A stretch of DNA of 64,000 bases from Bidens hawaiensis (lineage: Eukaryota > Streptophyta > Magnoliopsida > Asterales > Asteraceae). Shown here piece after piece: positions 11,716 through 23,117 of this stretch. The position numbers and the translations under genes are program-made. The DNA is taken from positions 62,001 to 126,000 of the forward strand of contig JAIQDT010002844.1 of the NCBI GenBank assembly GCA_021521415.1, in the 5' to 3' direction. Under the pieces are notes generated by a model. That model searched no databases, was not told the origin of the DNA, and saw nothing but the letters and a program-made list of their open reading frames with translations. How positions within the stretch are numbered: the first letter of the stretch is position 1; the number at the start of each line of letters is the position of its first letter.

Positions 11716-14700
11716 TCATTGAAATCGCATAAGGGATTTTGCTTGTGCTAAGTACAGGGTCATTGTGTCGTTCACAGCCGTGTACGTCCCGTTGATTTGA
11801 TTGGCTACCAACATGGAATCCACGTGGGCTTCCAAGTTTTTCACCCCCATCTTACGCGCAATTCTCAGCCCAGCCAAGAATGCCTCATACTCGGCTTCGT
11901 TATTCGTACTTGGAAAATCCAGTCGAATAGCGTAAGTGTATTCTTGGCCTGCTGGGTTGGTTAGTTTCAGCCCTGCGCCTGAACCCTCGTTACTGGCTGC
12001 TCCATCAGTGTAGAGTCGCCAGACGTCATTGATGTCTTGTGCTGGAGAGGGTTGAGCCTCTTCCTGGCACTCTTTTTCCCGCGATGCAGGCACTTCTGCA
12101 ATAAAGTCGGCCAGAACCTGCCCTTTTATGGCTGGTCTTGGCTTATACTTTATCGCATATTCCCCCAACTCAATTGCCCATTTGGCTAGGCGTCCCGATA
12201 ACTCGGGTTTGCCTAGAACGTTTGCAAGTTTGAAGTTGGAGAGAATGGTGATTGGGTGACCCTGGAAATATCGTCTTAACCTGCGTGAAGCATGTATAAG
12301 TGCTAAGACTAATTTTTCGAGGGTAGAGTACCGGGTTTCTACGTCTATTAGGATACGGCTGACATAATAGATTGGCATCTGGATGCCTTTTCGCTCTACT
12401 AACAGGACTGCCCCGGTTGCTCTATCTGTTGCGGAAAGGTATAGGATTAACTCCTCTCCCGCTTTGGGCGCTGTGAGCGTTGGGAGTTCGATCAAGCGTG
12501 ACCGAATCTCCTGAAAAGCTGCTTCCGCTTCTGGTGTCCAGCGGAAGTGCGTTTTCTTTAAACAGTTTCTCAACGTTGACACGAAAGGAAACGACTTTTC
12601 TGCGTGGTTTGCCAAAAAGCGATTAAGTGCCACTAGTCGTCCATTCAGTGTCTGAGCCTGTTTGATGGTAGTAGGTGATTCCATTTTGATAATGGCTTCG
12701 ACCTTTTCAGGGTTCGCTCTAAAGCCATCTTTAGTGACGATGACCCCCAAGAACTTCCCTTCTTCCATTCCAAAGGCACACTTGCTCGGGTTGAGCTTCA
12801 TGTTTATCTTCCTGAGCGTGTTGAAAGTCTCTTCGATGTCTTTCAACATCGCTTCTGGGTCAGGGATTTTGATGACCAAGTCATCCATGTAGACTTCCAA
12901 GTTCCTCCCAATTTGGGCATGAAACTGGTTGTCCATCAGGCGTTGGTATGTGGACCCGGCATTCTTAAGTCCGAATGGCATCATTTGGTAACAAAATGTG
13001 CCATCGGGCGTCCGAAATGCGGTTTTGTCCTGATCATCAACGGCCATGTGGATTTGATGGTACCCCTTATACGCGTCCAGGAAGCATTTAAGGCGGAACG
13101 GTGCCAACGAGTCCACCTTAAGATCAATTTCGGGTAACGGATAACAATCTTTGGGGCATGCTTTGTTCAAGTCCTTGAAATCTATGCACATGCGCCATTG
13201 TTTGTTATTCTTCGGTACCATAACGGGATTTGCAACCCAAGTTTGATATCTACTAACGCGTACGATGCCTGCGTCAAGGAGTTCCTTGACTTGGGTTCTA
13301 CACGCGTTAGTTTGTTCTGGCCCCATTACTCTGCGCTTTTGTACGATCGGCGTAATAGCCGGATCGCATTTGAGCTTATGCTCTGCCTTACTTCGGGGTA
13401 CACCAGTCATGTCAGCTGGTGTCCACGCGAAGATGTCAGCATTTTTTTGTAATAAGCGCTTGAGTAGGGTGCGTGTGGGATCAACAATTGTCGGGCCAAT
13501 GGTGACGGCCTGGTCAGGGTACTTGCCATTGAAGGCCCATCTTTCTGGTCCAGTGATGGTTGGTTTAGCCATCTTTGGTTTGGGTTTAGATGAGACAGAT
13601 GCGATGCATACCTGGGGAATGCCGGTGATCATCGCTACACCCTCAGTTGTTGGCCATCCCATCATGCCGTGGACTGAGGATACCACGGCATTGAATCTTG
13701 CCATCCCGTCTCTCCCGAAGAGAATGTCGTATGTGTGGTGTGGCTTCCTCATCACGACAAAGTCCACATCTTCTGTGCGGGAGTGTTTCCCATCCGTAAG
13801 AGTGACGGGGAACGATAGGATACCCAGGGGGGTGTTTGTGCTGCCATCAAACCCTTCCATCGAGGCGCAGATCGTTTCCAGGCGTTCCTTGTCTTCGTCA
13901 TCTAGCTTGTCAAAGAACTGCCTGTACATCACCGTTGACGAGGCGCCGTTGTCAGCAAGAGTGCGAGAAGTGATGTAGTGCCCCAGCTGGCTTTTGATGA
14001 CGATAGGGCCTTCTTTGCTGGGTCCTCCTGGCACTCGCGAGAAGCGCACCTCAGCTTCCTTCCACGCACATGGTTCTGTCGTTCGCCTTTTTCTTCCTCT
14101 GATCTTACCATGAACCATGTTGATGCTGATGTCAACGGGCTTTCGTCCGTTGCCTCGGTACCGGTTGTCGTTTCTTCCTCCCTTCTTGATTGATGCCACC
14201 AGGTGTGCCAGTCTTCCATCATTGACGAATGCTTCAATAATATCCTTCAAGGATGTACACTCTTCCGTACTATGACCTTTTGTCCCGTGGAAGTCACAGG
14301 ATTTACTCTGATCCGCATTAGGTCGCTGCCGGATCATTGGAGCCTTTGGCCATGGTAGCTTTTCAGTGGCAAATATCTCCGTGACGCTTTTGGTGAGTGG
14401 CGTCCACCGGTGCTTTTGGCTTGAATGGTGTGTGTGATTTCTTCCACCAACAAGAGGGTGAGAGCTGGATGAGGTGTCAAAGTTTACCCTTGACTGCCAG
14501 ATACCTAGCTTCCTCTTTTTGTTCTGCCGGGCGATCCGAACATTGTTCTCTCTTGTCCTCTGCGTGTAGAGGTGTGTACTCTGGGGAAGATCCCTTCCCA
14601 GTTGCTTCTCCGTCTCGGCAAAGCGCTTTGCCGCCGTCATGATGGCATCCCATGTTGATGGCATGCCATCCTTACCCGTCAATGTGCGGATAAGCTCTGG

Positions 14701-14795
14701 GTATTCGGCGCCTTGGATGAAAGCGGCGCGAACAAGATCTTCACTTATGTTGCTGAGACTTAGCTTTTTGGAGTTGAAGCGGGTGATGAAGTCTA
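11716..14795 (-). CDS. Tat protease, reverse transcriptase and two RNase H domains
   Basis: The open frame is 988 residues from 14,682, and the same frame is open back to about 14,795. In order it has a gag-like zinc knuckle (SCDFHGTKGHSTEEC), a protease core with ADNGASSTVMY, RT (WRMCIDFKDLNKACPK; catalytic VYMDDLVIK), the ordinary RNase H region (ILYLSATDRATGAVLL, in which the first Asp of the usual motif is missing) and a second RNase H (WRLYTDGAASNEGSGAGL ... NNEAEYEAFLAGL). The doubled RNase H is a Tat hallmark. The protease has DNG where DTG or DSG is usual; related plant elements also show DNG. The frame ends at 11,716 through a one-base slip. Confidence 0.94.
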
Positions 14796-15668
14796 GTAAT
14801 ATTCATCCTCCTCTCTAACGCAGTTGAGGATCGTCCACTGTTCTTCAGTATATTTCCTCTGCTGGCTGAAGTGCTGGCTGAACTTATTCTGAAAGTCCGC
14901 CCAATCATAAATGTGGTGGACCGGTAAACGGTCGAACCATGCCCTGGCCGCTCCAACCAGAGTCATCTGGAACATATAACACCACGTGGGTTCCGTCCAG
15001 TTACTGACGGTTGCCCCCGCAATAAATCTGTTCAAGTGGTCGTCCGGGTCGGATAGACCATCATAAGTGCCAATGTTGGACATTTGTTTGGCACTTCTCG
15101 GGGCGATTGCTTCCGCCATGTCCCTTGAGAACTTTGACTTTCCTGCATTTGTAGCAGTTGGTCTAAAGGTTTTGGAGAAGTCACGCGGGTTTCTCTCCGC
15201 ATTTGTTGGTTTAAAAGCTTCCCCAAAATTCCTTTTTGGTTGGAAGTCCGTTTCCTTACGCTTCCCTTTTGCCTTATGGCGAGGGTTTGCGTCGGTATCG
15301 GATTCTTCCCTCTCGTCGTCTGAGTACTCGCACTCACTGTTCATATTGAGATGTTGGCGAGTACTGCCGAATTCGTCAGCCTGTTGAACTGAACGCAAGC
15401 GTTCATCCAATTCAGCTTGGAACTCTCTCTGACGTGCTTCGGCCCACGCCTTCACTTGATCTAGTGTTTGGCGAGGGACCCTCGTTCGTTTTTCCAACTG
15501 GGCATCAGTGAACCCCAGTGGAATATTTACTGCACTTGCCCCGGCTTGGGTAGCCGGGTTAGTGTTCGTAAGATTTGTATAACCGCCGGTGTTCCCAGTT
15601 ACTGGGGTTGTGGTCACCGGGGTTTCTTGGTCACTTACTGGTCTTGGGACCGGAGTAACGTTAACCAT
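14793..15668 (-). CDS. Tat gag (capsid part)
   Basis: This is a 291-residue ORF with an ATG about 60 bp after the PBS. A low-complexity N-terminus leads to an acidic and basic linker (SDDEREESDTDANPRHKAKG) and then the retrotransposon gag core (DDHLNRFIAGA, MTLVGAARAWFDRLP, FSQHFSQQRKYTEEQ). It stops at EDEYY then TAG. The reading continues one base out of phase (TRFNSKKLSLS, then ALFIQGAEYPEL-like text) directly into pol, so gag and pol were one frame before a small indel. The product forms the capsid. Confidence 0.9.
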   Translation of the reverse strand: MVNVTPVPRPVSDQETPVTTTPVTGNTGGYTNLTNTNPATQAGASAVNIPLGFTDAQLEKRTRVPRQTLDQVKAWAEARQREFQAELDERLRSVQQADEFGSTRQHLNMNSECEYSDDEREESDTDANPRHKAKGKRKETDFQPKRNFGEAFKPTNAERNPRDFSKTFRPTATNAGKSKFSRDMAEAIAPRSAKQMSNIGTYDGLSDPDDHLNRFIAGATVSNWTEPTWCYMFQMTLVGAARAWFDRLPVHHIYDWADFQNKFSQHFSQQRKYTEEQWTILNCVREEDEYY

Positions 15669-15714
15669 TTCTTCAGAAACTTTGATAAAACTAAGAATTA
15701 GTTCTAGCTTTTAT

Positions 15715-15729
15715 GCACGGATGGCGCCA
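15715..15729 (-). other. Primer binding site of the Tat element
   Basis: TGGCGCCATCCGTGC starts one base inside the 5' LTR. The first eight bases fit the CGGCGCCA-type end of plant tRNA-Asp used by many Tat elements, but the rest does not, so the priming tRNA is unsure. Confidence 0.7.
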
Positions 15730-15730
15730 A

Positions 15731-16688
15731 TGAAGAAACACTAAGTGAACCCTGGACAGATTATAGATAATCTGGGGGTTAAGTAATGTTTCCCACGAGG
15801 ATGAGGTCTAGCAGAGAGTTGTTCTTCAGGGGACCTGCAAAACAGACACCGTAAGCTCGTCACTGAGAAGGGGGGGTTCCTCCTTGTGACCACCCTCCGG
15901 CGTGAGAATCAGACTAGATTGCTCTGAATATAGTGTATATTAAGAGATTGCTAGATAAGATTGAGATATCAGATGATGTCCTTACCATTCCAAGGTGTTG
16001 GAGTATTTATAGCCGAAGGTAGGTTTCCTAGAAGGTACGGCCGGCTGAATAGTATTCCTGTTCCACCAACAGTGGACTATGCACAGGCCATGCTGGTTGG
16101 TGGGTAGGCTATGGCCAACAGTAAAGGTCGGCTGTATGCTGTTCCTTTACTGCCGGCTATGCACTGTTCCACCAACTGTAGGCTGTGCACGTCCCATCGT
16201 AAGGGTTGGTGAGTAGGCAGCGGCTAATAGTGACAAACAGTACTAGAGGGTGCTCCTCCTCGTATTGTTGTCGGTGAGCTACCCTGTGATTGGTTCATGG
16301 GCTGCTCTGGTCAAATTGTCTGTTCCGCCCATACCTTAGTAGGTATAGTACGAAAGACCTTCCAGAAGCATACGGACTGGCTCATTTAGGCGGGAGTATT
16401 CCCGCCTTGCTCATTCCTTCATGTGACTACTGAATTAGCTAATGCCTTGTGCGTGTAGCCTTGCTGTTAGTGCGGGTAGCCTTCCCTGATGGCTTGTATC
16501 CGCAGCTGCGGGAACAGGCGGGGTACTTCACCATTGGGAGGCTTTCCCTGCGGGTACAGCTGGAGTACTGCGCGTAAGGTTCTTTGAGCATGGTGGGTCC
16601 TGCTGGAGCAGTTGGTCATTGCGCAGACGTCCCTGTTCAAGGTAAGTCTTGCGGGTCCAACTGGGCTCTGCTGGGACCTACCTCTTCA
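15731..16688 (-). repeat. Tat element 5' LTR
   Basis: It is the partner of 4596-5556: same TGAAG...CTTCA ends, 958 bp, missing 3 bp near 16,279 (GAGCTACC against GAGCTGTCACC). It is the LTR that drives gag-pol on the minus strand. Confidence 0.97.
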
Positions 16689-16693
16689 GGTTA
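16689..16693. repeat. Target-site duplication GGTTA, right
   Basis: It matches 4591-4595 exactly. Confidence 0.95.
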
Positions 16694-16859
16694 CGTGGTA
16701 TAAAACCAGCGATTCCAGCCCATCAGCTTCATCTTCATCTGGATTTATGTTTCACAAAGTTGAAAATCGCCTCCTTCACCTTAAAATCGGTTCATCTGTG
16801 GTTGATTTTATTGGTTGGGGGTGGTGCACGGTGGTTTAGGCAAAGGAAATAAAACAAAG

Positions 16860-17196
16860 ATGGTGGTGCACAGTGGTTCTGGCGGGATGGTGGTGTACGG
16901 CGGTGGTGGTGGCCGGTGATTGTTGCTGTTGGTGGTTGTGGTCACCGGAGGAAATATAGAGGGATTACTCATTAAAGGTTAAAGTATTTTTTTAATCAAA
17001 TTTGTAATATCTCTAAACTATATGGATTATTTTTGTAACTAAAAATAAACGGAGTTAGCAATCCGTTAATGCGGGATTGTTATTGGTAACAAAGTTGAAA
17101 GTTGGGATTGCCACTGGTTACATTGTTAGTTGGGATTAATATTGGTCAATACTTGATAGTTTGGATTATTGAAATCCAATTTTCCTATTAACAAAA
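16860..17196 (-). repeat. Long inverted repeat, right arm
   Basis: It is the reverse complement of 3949-4300. The outer end carries the text CCAATTTTCC and the inner end a GGTGGTGG-rich block. Confidence 0.85.
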
Positions 17197-18560
17197 GATT
17201 AAAACAACATGAAATACTTTACTAATTTGGTATTAGATAAATGAATATAAATTTGTATTGCAACGTTAAATACAATAAAATTTTCATAAAATAGAAAAAG
17301 AAAAGAAAATTTAATGGTAAATTTTCATTAATCTCTAAAATTTTATGCATATACAACATTGTAGTTACCCTCTTCATTGAATATTAGAAGATTGACTCCA
17401 TCTTTAATTTTAATCTAAAACGTGCAACATAAATCTTAAAAAATTTCCTTGTATATAATGCTTAAAATTTATTTAATTAACTTTTCTTACTAATAACACA
17501 TGATTGTTACTTAAAACATAAATCATTTAGTACTACTATTAATTTGATATAGGGATTTATATTTTTAAGAATAATAGTGTTTAAAAAAAAGATTGATACA
17601 ACTTATAAAAATACTTAAATAAACAATACACAAAGTTTAAATAAATATATTATATTATAAAGCAATATAATTAGTATTTGTGTTTAACATTCAAAAAATA
17701 TATATAAGCAAAACACCAAATACTAAGAGTTTAAAACAATGTTAGTTCACAAAAATTGAAAAAATATTTTAAAACATAAATAAGTTATCTTAAATATAAA
17801 AAGCAGCTTCATTTTTTGAAAGCAACAAAACATCCCAAACAACATGAAACCGTTATAGGTTTGGGATAGCAGCGACCATTAGATATTTTGGTCATATTTA
17901 CATGTATTTTTCCTGAAAGGTATTTATCGCATATGAGCATGTAACACCACATGGTCGACAATGAAAATTACTATTGTTAACATTTGTTTATTTTTATGTG
18001 AAATAAACCAATTTTACTAAAAAAAACATAGGATAGTATGATTAATAAAAATTAGTTTCTAAGCTTTTGAGCATATTATTATTATTACTACTATTTTTTT
18101 AAATATAATAAAAGTTATAATTATAGTCGGAAAGTGAAAGATTTTAAAAATCACGAATGATTTTCAAAATTAAAGTGTTAAGTATAGTTTATAGTTTAAA
18201 TTAAATATAAGATTAAGTATAAAATTTAAAGCATTCACTTTTTAATGTGAAATTATTAAGACTATTATTTGGTACAAGTCTTTTAAATTGTAAGAAACAA
18301 TGAAACGTCATATTAAAATTTTAAAACAAATATTGTAAAAGGATATCATTAAGAATCATTTCTTTTTGTTAAAATTAATTATTATGAGGAAAACATGTTA
18401 GAATTTTGATGATTTGATGTGATAAAGGGTTAAGTTATGTAAGGTTGTAATTATTTATTTTAATAAAATAATTAAGAATTAAAGATGATAAGATAAGGGT
18501 GCCACTTAGCAAAATATTAGACCAATTAAGGGATATGTGGTTGAACCATCATTTTTGTTT
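17197..18560. other. AT-rich interior of the Helitron-like element, no gene seen
   Basis: This is very AT-rich sequence with many stops in all frames and no coding signal or clear repeat. It belongs to the element that spans 3911-18,574. Confidence 0.5.
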
Positions 18561-18576
18561 ATTATAATAGTAGATA

Positions 18577-18927
18577 ATAGGTTATAAACTCGTGTATTAT
18601 ACGGGGTTGGATACCAAGGATTTTTAGAATTAAAAATAATTTATAATAAATAATTACAAATTATATTTAACAACTTTCTATTTACAATTATTACATATTT
18701 TTTTCACTTGAGTAGACATACAAGTATTATCTACTTCTAAGAGCATTCTCTTCCAACCCCTTATATTATGTGAGTGTTGTTTTTATAATTTAGAGAGTGA
18801 TTCAGGGTGTGATGAGTGAAGAGTTTTTATATTTTAGAAAAAGTGGTGGTTTTTTTGTATATTTGAAAAGTTACTGTTCATACCCTATAATTTTTTAATA
18901 TATTTTGAAAGTGGTTGTGAGTGAAGG
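18577..18927 (-). mobile_element. Second Helitron-like 3' end next to the first
   Basis: Immediately right of the first element, ATAGGTTATAAACTCGTG begins another hairpin end (CTCGTGTATTATACGGGG, imperfect). It has the same orientation and spacing as at 3911 and 27,054. The interior contains AAGAGCATTCTCTTCCAACC and is interrupted by solo LTR G. Its far end was not identified. Confidence 0.4.
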
Positions 18928-21900
18928 TGTCACACCCCGACTAGCACAATGCAGAAGCGTAAAACGGGATTGTAACAGACACCTCTGGTATCAACACATT
19001 GTTTATAAAGAAACATTACAAACTAATTTACAATATATTACATTTCCTTGTTTTGTCATCGTTTTACAGTCTAGGTGATACAAACCAAACTAATTCGTTA
19101 ACTATACGATCTTACTACTAACTTCCTTGCTTTTATTCACATAGCATCAACCACACACCTTGGGCAAGTAACAGATCACCAAATCATTCGGATTTAGGTA
19201 CACCTGAAAAGCAGTTTAAAACGGGTCAACTACTAGAGTTGGTGAGTTTCTCGAGTTTCAGGAGAACAGTTATGAACATTCACAAGTTAATACTTGCAAT
19301 CATGATATAAGTATGTATGTATGTATGTATATGATGTAATTATGCTAAGCTACAGTGAAGCCTTGACTGTATGTGCTACGTGTATCAATTTCCCACGCTC
19401 AATCAACCACTGTGGCTCCCCTTCCGCCCACAACATGCCCCGATAGCTATGTCTAACAGTACATAGCCTGTATATAAATATGGTCATGTGCAAACGGCGC
19501 TATGTGACACAGCAACTAGACGGATTCTGTTTGGGTTTTTCAAACCAATAGTACTATTCACAAGCCACCGGCTCGAAGTTAATCACTGTGATCGTGGGGA
19601 CTTTAGTGTGTTAGCACTTAGATAATTCACATCAATACATGTTTTAGGTATGCATATGTAATCAAACATGCTTTTCACCCCAAAAGTTCGTAAAACAGTT
19701 TAGAAGTGGGGTCATGAAACTCACTGTTTAGTAGATAATCAGTAGCACGTCGGTTCAAGATTTGTAAAACTTGCAATCACGGTTCCCTATAATCAATATT
19801 ATAATAATATTAATATTTTAATATTATTATAATCTAAATACTAAACTGGGTATAGCTGGAACGCCCAGAAAGTGGCAATAGGCTTAGGTTGTGATGTTGT
19901 TCAATGTCTGATACTTAAAACCGAACTTGGCTCAGATTCCCGTTTTCCCAGCTGGGCCAAGTTGTTCGTTTACGCGTTCAGAAAACAGTTATGGGAAAAT
20001 AAGCTTGGGTAAATGTATTGGTTAATAAAAGTGATTAAGTTATAAAGAAGGATCACATACTGGGGTCCCAGATTAGTCACGGGGCCCGTTTCCGTTTATT
20101 CAGTTTAATTTAAGAAGAAACGCGCACAATCCACCCGGATTGTCCAGGTTTCTCATAGAAAAGTTCGTTTTTATTTAATTAGTCCAAAAAATATGATTTT
20201 TGATCACTCTTGGTGTTTTGATATTCCCACAGGTTCGTTAATCGCGAACTTGCAAGTTTTTATGAAAACTAAATTTGTTTAATCTTTAAATTAGCATAAT
20301 TAATTTAACCGTTAATCATTAAATTATGAAAATTTAGCCACTTATCAATAAAAATATGTAGATTTTTATAAAAATATTTCTGGAATTATTTACTGATTTA
20401 TTAATTTATAAAAATTCATTTTATCAGCTATATTTCGCCTGAAAATCGTTCGTTTATCCCAAAATCATGTCCTAAAACAACCTATATCAATTCCACAAAA
20501 ATTCATGAATACTCAAATCATGTCCTAAAACAACTTGTATCAATTCCAGAATGTAAAAAGGTCGTGCAATATTCTTTTCGGCTATAAAAATTCACACATA
20601 CGCATATACACAAAACATCTTTAGACTTCTCCAAATGATCCCAAAATTCATATTTGATCATAATACATCAAATATGAGTTCCCAGAAAAATTTCATAATT
20701 TTTGAAGTATTTTAGCTATTTTTCCCAAATAAACGTCCCAATTCGGTAATAAATTCGTCAAATATTCTCGGAAGGTCGAAAAATTACCAAATTTAAACAG
20801 GGACTCATTGACATGGTCCCTGATGTCACTGAAAAATTTCAAGGCCTAATAATATGTACATCACAACCTTAACCTAAACAGCTCGTAAGCGAGTGTTTCA
20901 GCATTACCTTAGCGGTTTTGGTTTGTTTCCGCCTTTCTAATCAACTTTTCAACCTCTTGAGCTCCTACGTAGGCTAGATACAAGTCCTATATCACAAACC
21001 AAGCAATTTTTCATCAACATAATAGCCCTTAACTTAGGGTTTCGGCTAATGCACAAAAATGAACTTTTGAACCGTAAAAACGCCGTTTCAACCCTTTAAT
21101 CCGTGTTTATGGCAAAAAAAAACTAACAAACCAGGTTCCTTACCATGTGTATGATCAAAACATATTTATGGACCATTTTTAAGATTTTTACACGGGTAGG
21201 AATGATTTTTGGCAATCAAACTATGTTTATTTGGTATTAATCAATGTTAAACAAGTGCAAAAGTAGCTTATTTAAGTTGTTACCTTAGGGTTTAGAAGGT
21301 TTCTGGAAATTTTGGTTGCAGCTGCTTGGACCTCAACTTTTTATCAAATAAAATGAATAAACAAGCTTACATAACAAGTTTTATAAAAAAAATGAGGGTG
21401 GGGTATGCTTGGCCGATCGGAAGTCTTATGGGCCCATTTTGGCCCAAGTTTTTGATTCTAAAGGCCCAAAAACGAAAAGCCCAGTCCAAATTTTGTTCGG
21501 GTTCGGTTTTTGGCGCGATAAAACTTATCGGGTGCGTTAAACAGTGCGAAAACGAGTGTTATTCTGCTAGTTTTGAGTAAAATTATAAAAACATACTATA
21601 TGTTTGTGAAAATCAAAAATATTTTCACGGATCGCTTAAAACATTTCAAGTAAGTGTTTGGTAAATCTTTTTCGGCTTAACGGATGATACAATACTTGGT
21701 TTGTAACTATCTTTCGCGTTTAAATCTATAGCGGGTAGTTAAACGATCATGTTTTCGTTTAACTTGTTTGCTATCGAACTAAGGCCATATTACTAATATT
21801 TTAGCTTGTATTAAACGTATAACACTTATAGGTGGCCCCTCGGGATTTCTGGGTCATAATCCGACCCGTTCGATTAATCATTCGTTTGTTACGCAAAAGG

Positions 21901-21963
21901 CGTTTATTTGCTTAATCGATAAATACGTACTGAGGTGTACCTTGTTTTGGCTCAAATGTCACA
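18928..21963 (-). repeat. Solo LTR, family G
   Basis: It starts TGTCACACCCCGACTAG and ends CTCAAATGTCACA on the + strand, with GAAGG directly before (18,923-18,927) and after (21,964-21,968). It is 3,036 bp, far longer than most LTRs, and has no internal domain, so it is what remains after LTR-LTR recombination. The GTGAGTT/CAG leader module reads on the minus strand, setting the orientation. A 54-bp tandem duplication (TCATGTCCTAAAACAAC) lies at about 20,465-20,560. Confidence 0.88.
19204..19724 (-). promoter_or_regulatory. Leader intron-like module in LTR G
   Basis: On the minus strand: ACA|GTGAGTTTC at 19,724, then a CCCC...GGGG hairpin (about 19,678-19,712), then GAAACTCAC (19,242-19,250, the 9-nt reverse complement of the donor), then TTTTCAG|GTG at 19,204. 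The span is 521 nt. Confidence 0.5.
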
Positions 21964-21968
21964 GAAGG

Positions 21969-22600
21969 AAAGAGAAAATATAATGATAAAAGGTATAAAA
22001 GGTATTATTTAATTGAAATGATTAGAGAAAATAAAGTGAGTTTTAGTGTAATTTTTGGTTTGAAGATAGGGGTGAGATGATAAATGCTCATTCAAAACAA
22101 CTTGAATAGACACACATGCCTTATTTACTTTTGAACGCTTTATCAAGACCTAAACGTAATAGCCATTTAAAACTCCAGTAGTTTAGAATCCGTGTTCACA
22201 CGAGATGGTAACAAAACAAAAGCAAATATTATAAATTTGGATTCATACCACTAAAATTAAGAACCACCAAGTAATAAATGGGAACAAAGATCCATATAAC
22301 ATTAGATTAAACATTAGATGTATAACATAATTATACAATTCATGATTTTCTAATACCCATATGTATGCTACATTTGTAGTTATACGAGTTTGGCGTTTGC
22401 CAATGGTGCTAGTGGTTAGCCTTATGTACCCGTAGACCTCTTCTTGGTAGTTGTGTCATCTTTTGTTATGAAAAGACAAACACATATTGGTATGACGTCT
22501 CAAATTAACAGATTACAATAAACATAGACTTATAGAAAATAAAAACTAAAAAACTTATAATCATCGTCAACCAAAGGAACCAGTTTTATTACCAAAAACA
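21969..22600. other. No gene seen
   Basis: AT-rich flank of solo LTR G. It carries TAAATGCTCATTC, a loose inverse of AGAGCATTCTC at 18,741, which may mark the far side of the host transposon. Nothing else stands out. Confidence 0.3.
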
Positions 22601-22617
22601 ATGTTTTATAAACATAC

Positions 22618-23074
22618 CTTAGTTGATTTTAATTTGAAATGTGCAACAATAGGACCCGATGCAAGTGTATCCAATATGCCATACATCTCAATGTTCCCTT
22701 CAAAATCGAATAACATACACCTGATATAGGATATAATTATATAAAAGACAAATTTAAATGCTAGAAACTATACTCTTGAATGATAATTTTATCACAAATA
22801 AGGGGTGTCAAATAATTGAGATGATGATTCCTATACGGGTTTTACATCAGCAAATAAATTAAGAACTATCATTTTCCTAAATGGAACAGAATGCAAGATA
22901 GCATGCAATTAAATTATCAATCAAGATTCAATCTTTTCTTTTAACAAAAGAACAAAAATGAAAAACATAGTTTCATTTGTGGCGGTTTCTAGAATGATGA
23001 GTCTGAGTAGAACAGCCTGCCCTGCATAATATATAATTAAATTACATAATGATTTAGAAATTCATAAGTCCCAA

Positions 23075-23117
<43 letters not shown>

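Larger units (their letters stand above)
4596..16688 (-). mobile_element. Nearly intact Tat-type Ty3/gypsy LTR retrotransposon with antisense gene
   Basis: The 12.1 kb element has two LTRs of 961 and 958 bp (TGAAG...CTTCA), perfect 5-bp target duplications, a PBS, a PPT, gag, a pol in the order protease, RT, RNase H, second RNase H and integrase, and an extra gene on the opposite strand between integrase and the 3' LTR. A second plant-type RNase H plus a spliced antisense gene is known from the Tat lineage (Retand-like elements). The damage I could find is one frameshift between gag and pol (about 14,795), one between RNase H and integrase (about 11,720), and in the antisense gene a TAG and one exon join that does not keep frame. 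Because the element reads on the minus strand, its 5' LTR is the one at 15,731. LTR differences by eye number about six substitutions plus one 3-bp indel, so the insertion is recent. Confidence 0.96.
3911..18574 (-). mobile_element. Helitron-like element carrying the nested Tat retrotransposon
   Basis: The left edge holds a perfect hairpin, CCCGTGTATACACGGG (about 3922-3937), 10-12 nt from the terminus, as Helitron 3' ends do when read on the minus strand. The right edge, read on the minus strand from 18,574, starts TCTACTATTATAATAAAC, a Helitron-type 5' end. Without the retrotransposon the element is about 2.6 kb. It has no Rep or helicase, so it is nonautonomous. The last bases at the hairpin end read AACCTA or CTAT rather than the canonical CTRR, which weakens the assignment and leaves the left border uncertain by about 5 bp. 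Large inverted arms fill much of the interior. Confidence 0.5.

Noticed and set aside
10338..14642. Several + strand ORFs of 60-240 codons over pol
   Set aside because: Mirror frames of well-conserved integrase, RT and protease coding on the minus strand.
21326..21580. 84-codon ORF in solo LTR G
   Set aside because: It lies within an LTR bounded by target duplications, has no domain, and the region is GGCCC/AAAA-rich noncoding LTR text.
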